Shown piece by piece: positions 53,917 through 64,000 of a stretch of 64,000 nucleotides of DNA. The position numbers and the translations under genes are program-made. Position 1 is the stretch's first letter. Each line of letters begins with the position of its first letter. The notes under the pieces are model-generated. The model did not search any database. It saw nothing but the letters and a program-made list of their open reading frames with translations, and was not told the DNA's origin. This DNA is from Marsupella aquatica (lineage: Eukaryota; Marchantiophyta): the NCBI GenBank assembly GCA_973895155.1, contig OZ316891.1, forward strand, positions 27,962,001-28,026,000, written 5' to 3'.

Positions 53917-55462
53917 ATTGCCCCACCACTCTGCCATTCCACTCTCAGCAATCAGAGCTATGACAGTCCTCACCCAGCCCGCTTCAATGCACCCTGTACA
54001 CCTCTCAGTGGCGCTGCTAGTCCCATCATACACTCAGATTGCCTCACACACACACACATCCATGAGAGAAATGAGGCCTGAGAGGAAAACTCAATTAGAT
54101 TCAAAGATGTGCACAATAGTTCACTGAGGACACGTGATCCGAACACTAGGGCCGAAGGCTGTCTCCTCCAGATTGTGACGTGCTTGCCCCGCAAGCCCCG
54201 TGCTTGCCATGCAAGCTCAATCCTGAACCTGAGCCCGGCTCACTCCAGATTATGACGGCATATTGGACTCGAACCAATCCCGTACTTGCCTTGCAAACTC
54301 AATCCTGAACTCAACCTCCTTCACTGCACTTCATTCTTGGGGACACGTACAGATCTCACACCTCCATTTCAAAATGTCAAGTACGCATGCACGGTTGACT
54401 CGACTTCAAAGCTGGTACCAGGCCTAACGGCGATCTACCCCAGACTGCAATGAGGCCCGGCCTCATGCTTGCCTTGCAAGCTCAGCTCTGGCCATAAATC
54501 CCTTAGTGCTCTCTACCAGACAAAGGCCGGGACTCCCCATGGATCACGTAGCCTTGGCAGACTGAACTGTAAATGCTCCTCCTGCTGCCCCTCAATCAGT
54601 GTCTCAGCCTCCCTAATGTGCGCACCATAAATCAAATTGAAATCCTCCCCACATTTTACAATCACCAATACATCACCTATCACCAAGGCTTTGTATCGGG
54701 GGAAAAGAACCCAGTTGTGCTGCCCACTAGAAAGAGCCACAATCCAGCTCGCAAACCTAGCAACCCGTTGCTGTGAAGCTTGGCTGATTACTCCCTGAGT
54801 AATAGCACAACCAAGCTCTCCCCAACACGCAGCGTCCAAGTCCAGCCTTGCTTGCACAGAGCTCCTCCCTGTTGCTCAGTATACGTGAGATCACACAACT
54901 GAAGTCCCTCCCCCATCTCTACCGGGGGGCTGATCTATATACTCTCATACTGAGCCCAATGGTTGGGTACTACGCTGCTGGAGCCCCATCCCAGCCCTAA
55001 CAGAGCCGCCACTATCTCTAACTACTGAACCCTAACTCGCAGCTTTATTTCTATCTTGAATTGGCTATATACTTCGGATTTGGCCCTCCTCCATGGTTTT
55101 CGTGAGCTTACGCCTCCTCTCCCGATTTTTGTATTCAACCATTTGCTGCGTGGATAGTAGTGTTAGAAGCGGCTTGAGCTCCTCTTTCCAACGAGGTCAA
55201 TTATAGCCGATTTGGTCAAATACACAGAGAGTTATGCCCCCACAACCGAGAGGGGGTACTCACTGCTGCGCTAACCCGAGTTACATAGCTAACCCGAGTT
55301 CGGCTAACCTAGCTATCCTATCTAACCCGAGTAGAGCTAACCCGTGGTCTCGGGTTAGGCCGCTACCCGCTATCCGCTAACCTAGCCTAAGCTGAGCCCG
55401 AAATTAGGCTAACCCGAGTTCAGTCTAACCCGAGATCAATCTAATCCGAACCTAGGTTAAGC

Positions 55463-55655
55463 CTAAGCTGAAGCCGTGCTTACCTGAGCTAAGCTGAAAC
55501 CGTGCTCACCTGAGCTAAGCTGAAGCCGTGCTTACCTGCGATAAGCTGAAGCCGTTCTCACCTGAGCTAAGCTGAAGCCGTGCTTACCTAAGCTAAGCTG
55601 AAGCCGTGCTTACCTAAGCTAAGCTTAAGCCGTGCTCACATAAGCTAAGCCATGG
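55463..55655 (-). repeat. 26-bp tandem repeat, about 7 copies, in copy G
   Basis: AAGCTGAAGCCGTGCTTACC, then TGAGCT, repeats with few changes. Upstream (55270-55460) related GCTAACCCGAG words recur irregularly. Confidence 0.85.
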
Positions 55656-56023
55656 TCGAGTTTGGGTTAACCCGAAACTGAAGCCGAATCCGCTAATTCC
55701 GGCCATAAGTTAACCCGTCACACTAATCAGGTCGTATCTTTCTTAATACACCTCCGTTCCCCGAGTGTTTTATATCGATTTTACTCGCCTTGACCAGATC
55801 TTTCCAATGCTCTTTACAGATCCGGATTTGGTGACATATTGAAAGAGAGATGGTCGTCGACCACCCGCGACATAGTTTTTATTTCCCTACTCTTAACGCC
55901 ATGATTGCCCTTATTCTTGCCATCTTGCTAATTGTTATGCAATATCAATAGCTACTCCTTGCATACAGCAACCTACTTAATCAGATTACAACATAAGGAC
56001 CATGTCATTGGCGTCACACCCTT

Positions 56024-58444
56024 AGATCTTCAATCTCGGCTTCCATCCTCCTAAGCCGCCGGATGACCTCGTCCTTCTTGCTTCTCTCTAAAGCCACTGC
56101 TTCTTCTAATTGGTGCTTCTCCAACTGCTCCCTATGGAAAAAGGGTCCTACCTCCAACTCCTCCCCAAAGATGCCGAGCGCAAGTTCCCCACATATCTCA
56201 CCATACTCCATGGCTCTATTCTTAGCGTAGGTGGAGTAAGTAGAAGTGATCGGGATCGCCCATCGCGGCCTCTGCTCCCAAGCCGTCTTGCGGATCTCTT
56301 CAATCGTGGCTAGAGGTTTGCTTCCTTTTTCGGCTAGCCGCCTGATGTCCTCTGGCCAATCTCCTCCTGGCAAATCCTTTTCCCTAGCTAGGGCTGCCTT
56401 TTCTGCTTCCCTAAGTCGCTCCTGAAATTCCTATGCCGTCTGCTTTATGCCGTCAAAGCTCGGGGGAGCAACATCTGGTGGGGGAGACTCGGGGCTACTC
56501 TGCTGGTTGGGGTCCCCTCGAACTACCCTTGGAAGTGTGGGGATAAGCCAGCCACAGGTCCTTACTCCTGGAACGTGATGGTCCGACCCATAGCCGGAGT
56601 TATCATGGCTGCAATCCTCCACTGCCTCCTCCACCTCTTGGACTTTTGGCTTCTCCCTCTCCTCTTCGCCGGTAGGAGCTTCCGGCAATTCTGCCTCAGA
56701 TTCAGAGCTTGAGACTCCCACATACATTCGAACACCTGATTCTCTCCTTATTTCCGGTAAAGGGGTTTTCCCTTCTAAGTCTGCTTAGGTTGACCTCTGG
56801 GGTAGTGTCCTGTATTGGTGCCGCTGCCGAAGCTGGTGCCAGTGCCGTCTTTTCCTTCTCCAGCATTTTCAGCAGATTCTGCATGCTTGGTTGCTGCATC
56901 GGCAAGTCTTCCTTCCTTGGCCTAAACGCCTGCTCAATCGTAGGGCTAACAGGTGGTTGAGGCTTCTCTGCTACCGGCCTCGGTGCTGGAGCTTCCTCGG
57001 GTGCCCTTACCTGCAGGGGAAGTACTGGGGCAAAGGTCTAACCTCTCGCATACCGGCACAACAGCGGCATGTGATAGCCAAGCCGCGACACGCTCCCCAG
57101 GCCGATTACCTGCTGCTCCTCCTTTAAGATCTTCTTCAATTGGTTGAGGAGGTACCCGTTGTAGTCCCGGCTTGGGTCTGGCCTCTCTGCCAGATAGACC
57201 TGTGCCTTACCGATCTCTGCCCTCGGCAAGTTACAATGCATGGTCACCCGCAAGAAGTCGATCATCTCTCCTATGTGCAGGTTGGTGCAGGTGTTCCGGA
57301 AGAAGCCATTCTTCGTTGATGGCCCAGGGAACGACCGGAACTCCTTGTCAGGCAAGGTCTTCCTGGTATCAACTTTGGTCTTATTGCCTATCGGCAAGCC
57401 AAACACTTCGGCAATCACCTTGGGAGTAAGATAGAAATCCTTCCCATATATCCTCGTGGAATTGGTCTCGGGTTCCCATGACCCCACGAATTCTAATAGG
57501 TCTGAATCCGGCACCTCCGGTTTCAGCCATGGTAATCTTACAAAGGCCTCTAAGCCGGATCCGGCCATGAAGCCTTGGTACTTCTTGGTCTGCATGGCCG
57601 TAAAGCATGCATCCTCCTCCTGTGCAAAATGTAGTTGCACCTCCTCTGGTAGGGTTGCCGCCCAGCCTTTCCAGGTGTCATCCCTGGTTGGAATGGCATT
57701 GATGGGATCGTCTTCCTCTTCGGCTTCTCCCTGCCTCCTGCTCTGCTGCTCGGCTGGCTTCTTTGGTGCCGCCGACCTCGTTCTTTTTGCCGGGGTGGCT
57801 TCATCGTTGACGGCTCCCTTCCTCTTCATTTTGGCTCCCGTGGATGTCTCTCCTAGCACGGTTGCCTTTGTCCACCCCTCTGTGCTACCCTTCAACTCCC
57901 AGTGTATGTTGTTGCAGCGTTTGATGGCTTCTCGGATGCCGACGACTCTATCTTCGCAAAACAGAAGATCGTCGAGCTGATTGGAAGTAGGAGTCCACAA
58001 GAAGTCGGCCTTGATGAGTTTGCCTCCTAAGAAAGCCGTCTTCTGCAGCTCCCACAATCGAGCGAGCTCCTACCATTCTCGAGCTGCCCTTTCTGATTCT
58101 TTGTCCTCGTAAGTCTTGATGTACTCAGTTGCCCGTTCGAACAGGCATCCCTAGAAATGTGCCGCTTGATTGATGTTGCTCATACCCTCCTTAGGTCGAT
58201 TGTTGGTATCTACTCTCTCCCCGAGTGCTTGCCTAAGCAGCTGACAATAGTTGGCCTCCCGTAGTCGTCTGCCTAGTTCGTGCTCGCAAATGAGCCACCA
58301 TTCCCTGCAAGCGCTCCTTACCCCTCTCCTCTTCCGGTCCTTCCTCCCGTTGATCCTTCCTAGCCGCCGATGCTTAGCGCGCCCTAACCCTAATCTTGTT
58401 TTCACCCCCAGCGTCCTTACCTCCGGCCTCGGCCCTGGTTCCAT
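56024..58444 (-). pseudogene. LTR-borne protein, copy B, N-terminal and middle parts
   Basis: On the minus strand: 58444-58151 (MEPGPRPEVRTLGVKTRLGL, ending TAG where copy A has Trp), 58057-57038 (globular part with YGKDFYLTPKVIAEVFGLP), then 56905-56702, 56727-56431 and 56373-56024 (linker and start of the coiled coil, FHREQLEKHQLEEAVALERS). Phase changes and stops separate the pieces. The 97-residue block occurs once here, unlike copy A. CGA at 58265-58267 matches the TGA of copy A. Confidence 0.72.
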
Positions 58445-58559
58445 AGTCGCCCCTAATTATTTATATTTTCCTTGTTTTGTCCCTATACTAAGGTGTTTCT
58501 AGGGTGCACTCCTGCTTTACCCACTTAACTGGCCGAGTGATTCCTGGCTAGGCATCACA

Positions 58560-58883
58560 CGCCCCTTTTAAGAAGGGCGGACGTGGAGGGAGGAGGCGCG
58601 AGTGGGCAGGGTGGGCTCAGATCTCCAAGTTTAGAATTATGATCAGGACCAGGAGGTGGCCCTGACACTTAGATTAGTGGGATTGCGGATCCATTGGTAA
58701 GAGCAACACTTGTGCTCCTGCCTCGCTGTACATGGTAGATTACAGTTAGGATAGATTAGGCTTACATTGCAAGGAATTGGGCGGATCCACTGCCAGGAGA
58801 AGTACCTGGGCAGCGGGGAGTTCAGGGCCTTCTTCCTTAGTAAGTTTTTAGTGCACCAGCAGGGCTGGGATCAAGTAGTAAAA
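58560..58883 (+). mobile_element. 3' piece of LTR copy F, right part
   Basis: Collinear with copy A from about 44350 to 44680 (GGGCGGACGTGGAGGGAGGA, GACACTTA...GTGGGATTGCGG), ending near GGGATCAAGTAGTA. It completes the fragment interrupted at 51400. Confidence 0.7.
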
Positions 58884-59215
58884 GATGTTAAAAACGAAGT
58901 ATGCCCCTTGGGTATATTCAAAGAAATAAATATCAACTATATCTTAGGAAGAGAGGTTAACCTTGATTTGGATTGAATATGCAGATAAAAATGGTGACAT
59001 CTATACATTGGGTGATTGTCGGTGAAATTGTTGGTTTGTGCGTATCAAATAAAGTGGTTGCAAGGGGTATCATTCAAAGTGTGGATCCATCTCGGATTTG
59101 CCATAATGTTCCTCTTGGGCCCCTTCAAGTTCTTGTTACTTTGGAAGAAGTATTTGATGCAGAAACTGTGACGCCGCTAGCACGGCGGTTAATGAGTAAT
59201 CTGCCCTAATTCGTG
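58884..59215 (+). pseudogene. Transposon-derived fragment, uncertain
   Basis: Frame 58973-59207 reads VVARGIIQSVDPSRICHNVPLG and LQVLVTLEEVFDAE. This recalls the segment in plant CACTA-like proteins of the form VAKGxIxSxDPxxxVGxxPLG. The piece to its left (58890-58976) is in another phase. Short and frame-broken; low confidence. Confidence 0.3.
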
Positions 59216-61044
59216 CTTAGCACGCGCTGTCTTGAGGTTTCCATCCTAAAGGAGGAATCCTCATGTTTTGTGAAGGAAGTTGAAACCATTTTGGCTTCTA
59301 ACTTGGGCAAGTTGACTTGACTTGAGCTAACTTGACCAAGGTGAAGGAGGAAGTAGAGTTATGAGGGTCAAGGTAGGGATGAGGTCGAGCCTACCCACCC
59401 TTGTTACTATTGTGGGGTATGTTTTTCATTTGTGACCAGCGATTAAGTTATCATTTGGCGGATTGGAGGTTGCTTGCTCGATAAGCAAGGTATTTAGGGT
59501 TTTGGGGACATGGTGACCAGGTTCATTGAATACATGGAGGAGGTGACCAGGGTCAAGGCATGTAAGAGGGTTTGGTCCAAGTGCATCAGTTTTGTGAGAT
59601 ATGGACCAGATTCAGAGTTTTGTGTTAAATGGACCACATTCGATGTATCTACTTCAACGGTGGATCTTGGTTTTGGTTAATGGATGGCTTGGATTGAAGG
59701 TGGAGATGTGAGTTAGGGCTTGGTGGAGGTCGTGGCTTTTTCAAAAAGGTCGAAGCTCTTTTGGTTTGCAAGTTACTAAGGAGGGGTTTTTTGGCTCATT
59801 TCTGGCCATTTGATCTAATTGGTGTGAGATCAAGGGCTGTGATTCAACGAGGACTAAAACCATAAGTGGAGGAGATTGTGGGTTCCCTGGGCCTTCCCAC
59901 GTGGATACTAAAGGAGGAAGTTCGAGTGGCCAAGGGTTCGGAGGTTAGATGCTGCTGAAGTGCTGCCATTTTGCCGTTTTGGAGTGTTAAGTCCCATTTT
60001 TAGTTGTAGGAGCGAACCTCTTGAGGGGGAGCTCAGCATGAGGCATGAGTGAAGGGGGAGCCCTCCTCCTTGGCCGTGGCCTTAGGATTTTGAGGGTAGG
60101 AGATGTAGAGGCAATTTTGTGAAGAGATAGAAGGAGTAGAAGCTTTGAATGTGAAGAGATTGAGTTTTGTGACGATTTTTCTAGGGATTTGGAGAGAGGT
60201 TTCGAATGTAGGAGAGGCTGACTCGAAGCCTTAGGAAGGAGGTAGGATGTCAGTGGGAAGTATAAGGAGCTTACATGAGAGATTGCCCACAAGAAGGCAT
60301 ACTCGAATGTAGGTTTGTTGCTTCAAGTTTTGAGGAGAATGGACTTGTAGGAGATTTTCGAAAGCTTAGAGGAGAGAGACCTAATCTTGTTGAAGCTTGG
60401 GAGTCTTGCATTAGAGATGGCTCACTAAGAAGGCCTACTCTCTTGTAAACTCCTTGACTTGAAGCTTCAAAAGTAGATTTGGTTGATAGAAGGAAGTATG
60501 AGAGAAGGAGACTAGGGTTTTGAAGCTTGGATAGGCTATGGAGGGATTTTGAATGCTTGGTTGATGATTAGACTTGGTGATGATTCATTTTTGCTAGGAG
60601 GGTCTTGCTTGTGACCCATGTTTTTACTTGGAGGCCATGATGCTACATGTGCCTTCTTGCTATGCATTTAGAGGAGAGGTATCCTCGTTTTTGAGATGTG
60701 TGTTGATGCCTTGCTTTGGCTATGAGTGATGGAATGGTTAGAATGAATGTCTTCATGCCATTTTTGAATGTTGTTGTGAGCTTGAAGGTGTTTTTGAAAG
60801 TAGATAGGTTGAATGAAGGTACTTTCGAAAGTAGTTATTATGCATGAGGGAAGTTGCAAGAGTAAAGAGTGAAGGCATTTTCGATTGATGGAATGGGTTG
60901 TTTGTGGATTATACTTGGTGGTTCTACTAGAGGAAGGGACTAAGGTCAATTCCATGTTTGTTAAGGAGTTTGTTGACCAACCCTAGGTCACTTTTCGAAA
61001 GTAGTTTCCCATGTTTTGAAAGTTGGATGTTTGAATGGTGCATA
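59216..61044. other. No gene seen
   Basis: Sequence of moderate AT content with many GCTTGA/AAGTTGGA words and no frame above about 100 codons that looks like protein. I see no retroelement motif. Confidence 0.5.
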
Positions 61045-61841
61045 GAGATGCCTTGCATACCTTTGGATGTCCCACTTGTCTTAGCCACAACCAAGAGTGA
61101 CCCTTAACTTGACCACATTGAATGTACACTTGAACTTGTGTACCTTAGAAGGTTGCAAGGGATTGTGTGCAATCAAGTGTTGGAAAAGGAATGGTGACCA
61201 ATTGAATGTTGGGCTTAGACTTGTGAGGATTACATTGGGAAGCTTGAACTAGTTATTTTGATTGTGATTGGATATGAGTATATAAATGGCTTGAGTTTCG
61301 AAAGCATGCATGCTTGCTTGTGATGATGTGGATGAAAGGAAGTGCTTAGGGTCTACTTTGTCTTGTTTGCAACCGTTTCCTATCTCAAGCAGCCATACAC
61401 CCTGCGTGTCCCTTGAGCCTCTTTTCCCACCTCTTTGCTTATCCTCAGGACAAGTTGGCGACCATACTGGATATAATAGGTCTTGAGGCTTGAGATAGTA
61501 GCTATATTGTGAATTCTACTAACCATTATGCTAACAAGTTGCTAACCCTAATGTGGGATCTGGTTGCTTGTATGCACTTTTATTAAGATTCAGAAGTTGG
61601 AATGATTGAACTATGAATAGATTTGCCTTGCTTGCCGTTGGGTGTTCCACTTGCCTTGACAACAAACGAGGGTGACCCTGAACTTGACCACAAACGAATG
61701 TAAACCTGAACTTGTGCGCCTTCATTGGTAGCAAGGGATTGTGAGCAATCAAGTGCTGGAAAAGGGATGGTGATCAATCAAACGTTGGACTTGGGCTTGT
61801 GGGCATTCCATTGGGAAGCTTGAACTAGATATTTTGGTATG
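61045..61841 (+). repeat. Two diverged direct copies of a ~220-bp sequence
   Basis: 61045-61265 and 61622-61841 align over their length (shared blocks GCAAGGGATTGTG, GCAATCAAGTG, ATTGGGAAGCTTGAACTAG) with perhaps 80 percent identity by eye. They could be old LTRs of a small element or a simple duplication. Confidence 0.7.
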
Positions 61842-62997
61842 AGAGAATAGGTTGTATGCATTACTCCTTGATTGTGAAGTCTGGCTGATGGCTTTCAAGT
61901 ATGCAATTGGACTTGCCCTCCCTTTGGGTTGCATGTTCCAGCATTATTGTGGTACTTGGAGTAATCTGAGCTAAGATTGAGCATAGGTCAATTGCAAGCT
62001 TGAGGAGGGCAAAAGGACGCAAATTAAAAAGGATCACCAAAATGGAGAGGTAGTCCTTGTGGTGATACGAAGATCAACGATCAAGATTGAAGGATAGTGG
62101 GGCCACCAAGGACTTCAACCTCGTGAAGGAATTAATGACGCAAAAGGACATCGCATCATTTCTAGCCACTAAGGTCCTTCCACGGAGAAGAAGGAGGGGA
62201 CCAGTTCTGTCATTCCTGCAGTTTGAAATAGCCGCCAAGTTTGAAATAGCCACGCGGCTTCCGTGCCATCCGCGGGTTTCCATCAACGGTGAGGAATTGG
62301 TTGCTGGGGCCTGCTGTGCCTTAGATTTCCAGATGTTCGGGAGGCTTCAGGGATACTCAACGACAGTGGCGGGGGGAGTGAACGCCGAGTAGTGTCGCAA
62401 ATTAGTTTGTTTGGGAGGCTTAGGGGATTGTCAACGACAGTGGTGGCGAGACTGAATGAGACTGAATGTCGCAAAGTAGTGGATGTCGGCAGTAAACGTC
62501 AACAATGAACATTGAGGAGTTCCGCCGAATGTTTCAATTTTAGTGCTTGAAGGAAACATAGCATTGCAGACTCTCTATTCTTTCAAATCTTTTCTAAGGT
62601 GGTGCGGTTTGGTGACATTGGTTTAGAGCTCGGGTAAGCAAATGTTGCTTTGTTGAAGTTTCAACCAATTCTAGACAGACCTTCATATTCCTCATAGTCG
62701 CAACGCGTTCGGCGATAGGTGCTTGTAAACTCAAGAACTTTCAAATCAGCGATGGTGCAAATGTTGCATACATGGTCTTTGACATGTTGTGGGCATGGAG
62801 AGTTTGCGTAGGTTTGGGTGGAAGTGCTACTTCATGAGCGTGACGTGCTCTGCAGGCCAGACTGAGGGTACGCTTGTAACTTTGATACCTAATGCACCAC
62901 CTATTCTACTTCCTTTCATCGATATTTGACGTAACCTTCTCTACTTTAGATTTACCAGAACTCTCATCAGATTTAGTCAGGACTTTTCGTAGTTGTT
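61842..62997 (+). other. Spacer with one weak reading frame
   Basis: A 101-codon frame at 62087-62392 (MKDSGATKDFNLVKELMTQK) has a basic run RRRRRG but no recognised domain and may be chance. The rest probably includes the 5' untranslated part of the gene at 62998. Confidence 0.3.
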
Positions 62998-64000
62998 TTG
63001 ATGGATACCCCACTTCCATTGCCCGTTGATGGAGGTGAGGGTGTAGGGTCATTAGAAAACTCTCCTCAAGAACGCTCAACCGGGTCTGTGTTAGTCAACA
63101 AACTCTCTAAAGGAAAACCTAGTTCAGACGATTGTGGTGCTCGAGCGGTAGCATCTATTGAGAAATCTAAAGGTAGAGTCAAGCCAACTTCAGAGGCGAC
63201 AGACAACGAATGGGATCCAGCCGGGTCTGTGTTAGTCAAACTCTCTAAAGGAAAACCCAGTTCAGATGATTGTGTTGCTCGAGCGGTAGCATCTATTGAG
63301 AAATCTAAAGGTAGAGTGAAGCCAGCTTCAGAGGCAACAGACAACGAATGGGATCCAGCCAATTTTTACAAGGACGCTCACTTCTTTGCTACCTAGTTTG
63401 GCCTTCCGAATGAAGGCAAAAATCTCCATAGAATCATTGACATCAGTGAGGAAATGCTAGTCACGTGCTTTGGAGATAAGGGACGGAGCGGTTACAAACT
63501 AGGTAGTTGCACAGGCTTGCCACAAGAGGATGTCTTACATTTATCCCAAGTTGTCAATGGATATGAGAAGCCAGTCAATGGAGTGTTGGCACTGTATACA
63601 TTAAGGGAGTGTATGCTGAGCGAGTGTTGGGGAGGACAGTTAATTGGGCCGCATACGCTGCATCTAAGTTGAAAGGCCAGATTGTTCAGTGGCATAGAGA
63701 AGGCAAAGGTAAGCCTAATGGGCCCCCTTGTGTAAGGAAGACTGGTCGTGTTTATAAGCGCGCAGATGCACAAGTTATTGAGGATGCAATTCATGAGGCA
63801 ATTCCTCCCCGAGTTCCTTCAGGCCTCTCTTTGAAAGAGCCAACGATGAAGTCTCCAATCCCCGAGAGCGGATGGGATGTTCTTTCCCTCAAAAAAGTTC
63901 CTGCTGAGCTACTTGGTACTGCATCTGCCTCCCCTATTCCGTGGGTGCGGCCAAGTCCTTCCACTCTTGCGCAGTCGCCAAGTACCCCCCCTCGTGCCTT
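62998..64000 (+). pseudogene. Unknown broken gene, runs off the right edge
   Basis: A frame from about 63001 (ATG) holds two near-identical 46-47-residue units (63080-63220, 63221-63358; SKGKPSSDDC...EATDNEWDPA). It then has FYKDAHFFAT and a TAG at 63394-63396, and goes on in phase with RIIDISEEMLVTCFGDKGRSG. Around 63570-63590 the protein-like reading moves by one or two bases to VYIKGVYAERVLGRTVNWAAYAASKLKGQ and stays open to the window end with a Ser/Pro-rich region. I do not recognise it. Its make-up (charged linker, conserved-looking globular blocks, breaks) recalls the two methyltransferase-like genes, but I find no shared motif in the part present. Confidence 0.45.

Larger units (their letters stand above)
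53550..56018 (+). mobile_element. Solo-LTR-like unit (copy G), 2,469 bp
   Basis: TGTCACGCG...GGCGTCACA is flanked by a perfect 5-bp duplication CCCTT (53545-53549, 56019-56023) and splits the coiled-coil frame of copy B exactly between codons known from copy A. No gag or pol. It carries the reversed double hairpin near 53834-53916, so its sense strand is minus. A minus-strand frame of 114 codons (54857-54513) is the longest and unrecognised. Best read as a solo LTR of a third family. Confidence 0.8.
51401..58559 (-). mobile_element. Solo-LTR-like unit (copy B), minus strand, holding another insertion
   Basis: Read on the minus strand it starts TGTGATGCC (58559) and ends GCACCACA (51401), like copy A. 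The flanks CGCCA (51396-51400) and CGCCC (58560-58564) are probably a 5-bp target duplication with one change. Without the 2,469-bp insertion at 53550-56018 it is about 4.7 kb, the length of copy A. It interrupts copy F. Confidence 0.75.

Overview
The window looks like nuclear DNA of a land plant or streptophyte alga. Genes have GT-AG introns, and most of the sequence is nested plant-type transposons: Ty1/copia, Ty3/gypsy-type long LTR units and an En/Spm (CACTA) element. A charophyte such as Chara is my best guess from the style of the LTR-borne reading frames, but nothing in the sequence proves the species. I see no rRNA, tRNA or CRISPR.

Layout. 1-7550: a multi-exon gene (1421-5507) with a ParB-like segment, a large unknown middle domain and a beta-class DNA N-methyltransferase-like domain. 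A minus-strand frame (1-456) diverges from it and a small frame (6293-6754) follows it. Thirteen copies of one 13-bp dyad, AGCGCC-N-GGCGCT, lie only in the introns and spacers here. 7619-13493: a Ty1/copia element (minus) with 169/170-identical LTRs and several stops. 14856-17251: a second methyltransferase-like gene, broken by two stops and a 20-bp duplication. 17313-24263: an FCP1-like HAD phosphatase gene, split by a second copia element (17869-23602) with identical LTRs and no protease.

24654-30702: a decayed gypsy-type retroelement (3' part of an LTR, gag, protease) and an inverted reverse transcriptase piece. 30703-49262: a long LTR that carries its own TATA box and reading frame. A complete 14,878-bp CACTA transposon (31835-46712, 3-bp target duplication CAA) has landed in it. 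The CACTA carries a TNP2 transposase and, upstream on the same strand, a zinc-motif plus SET-domain (lysine methyltransferase-like) frame. A divergent second gene ends in 27-aa repeats, and that gene is split by a 4.8-kb solo-LTR-like unit (40276-45055) with a 1,200-residue coiled-coil frame.

49263-58883: more copies of the same LTR family. One is a chimera with gag; another (51401-58559) sits in a third copy and contains a further solo-LTR-like unit (53550-56018). 58884-62997: no convincing gene. 62998-64000: a broken gene that runs off the window.

The most unusual points are the ParB/methyltransferase-like gene with its private dyads, the SET domain inside a CACTA element, giant LTRs with coiled-coil reading frames, and a pair of conserved hairpins shared by three otherwise different LTR families. 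Many frames are broken, often by TGA where a sister copy has CGA, which fits decay of methylated CpG.
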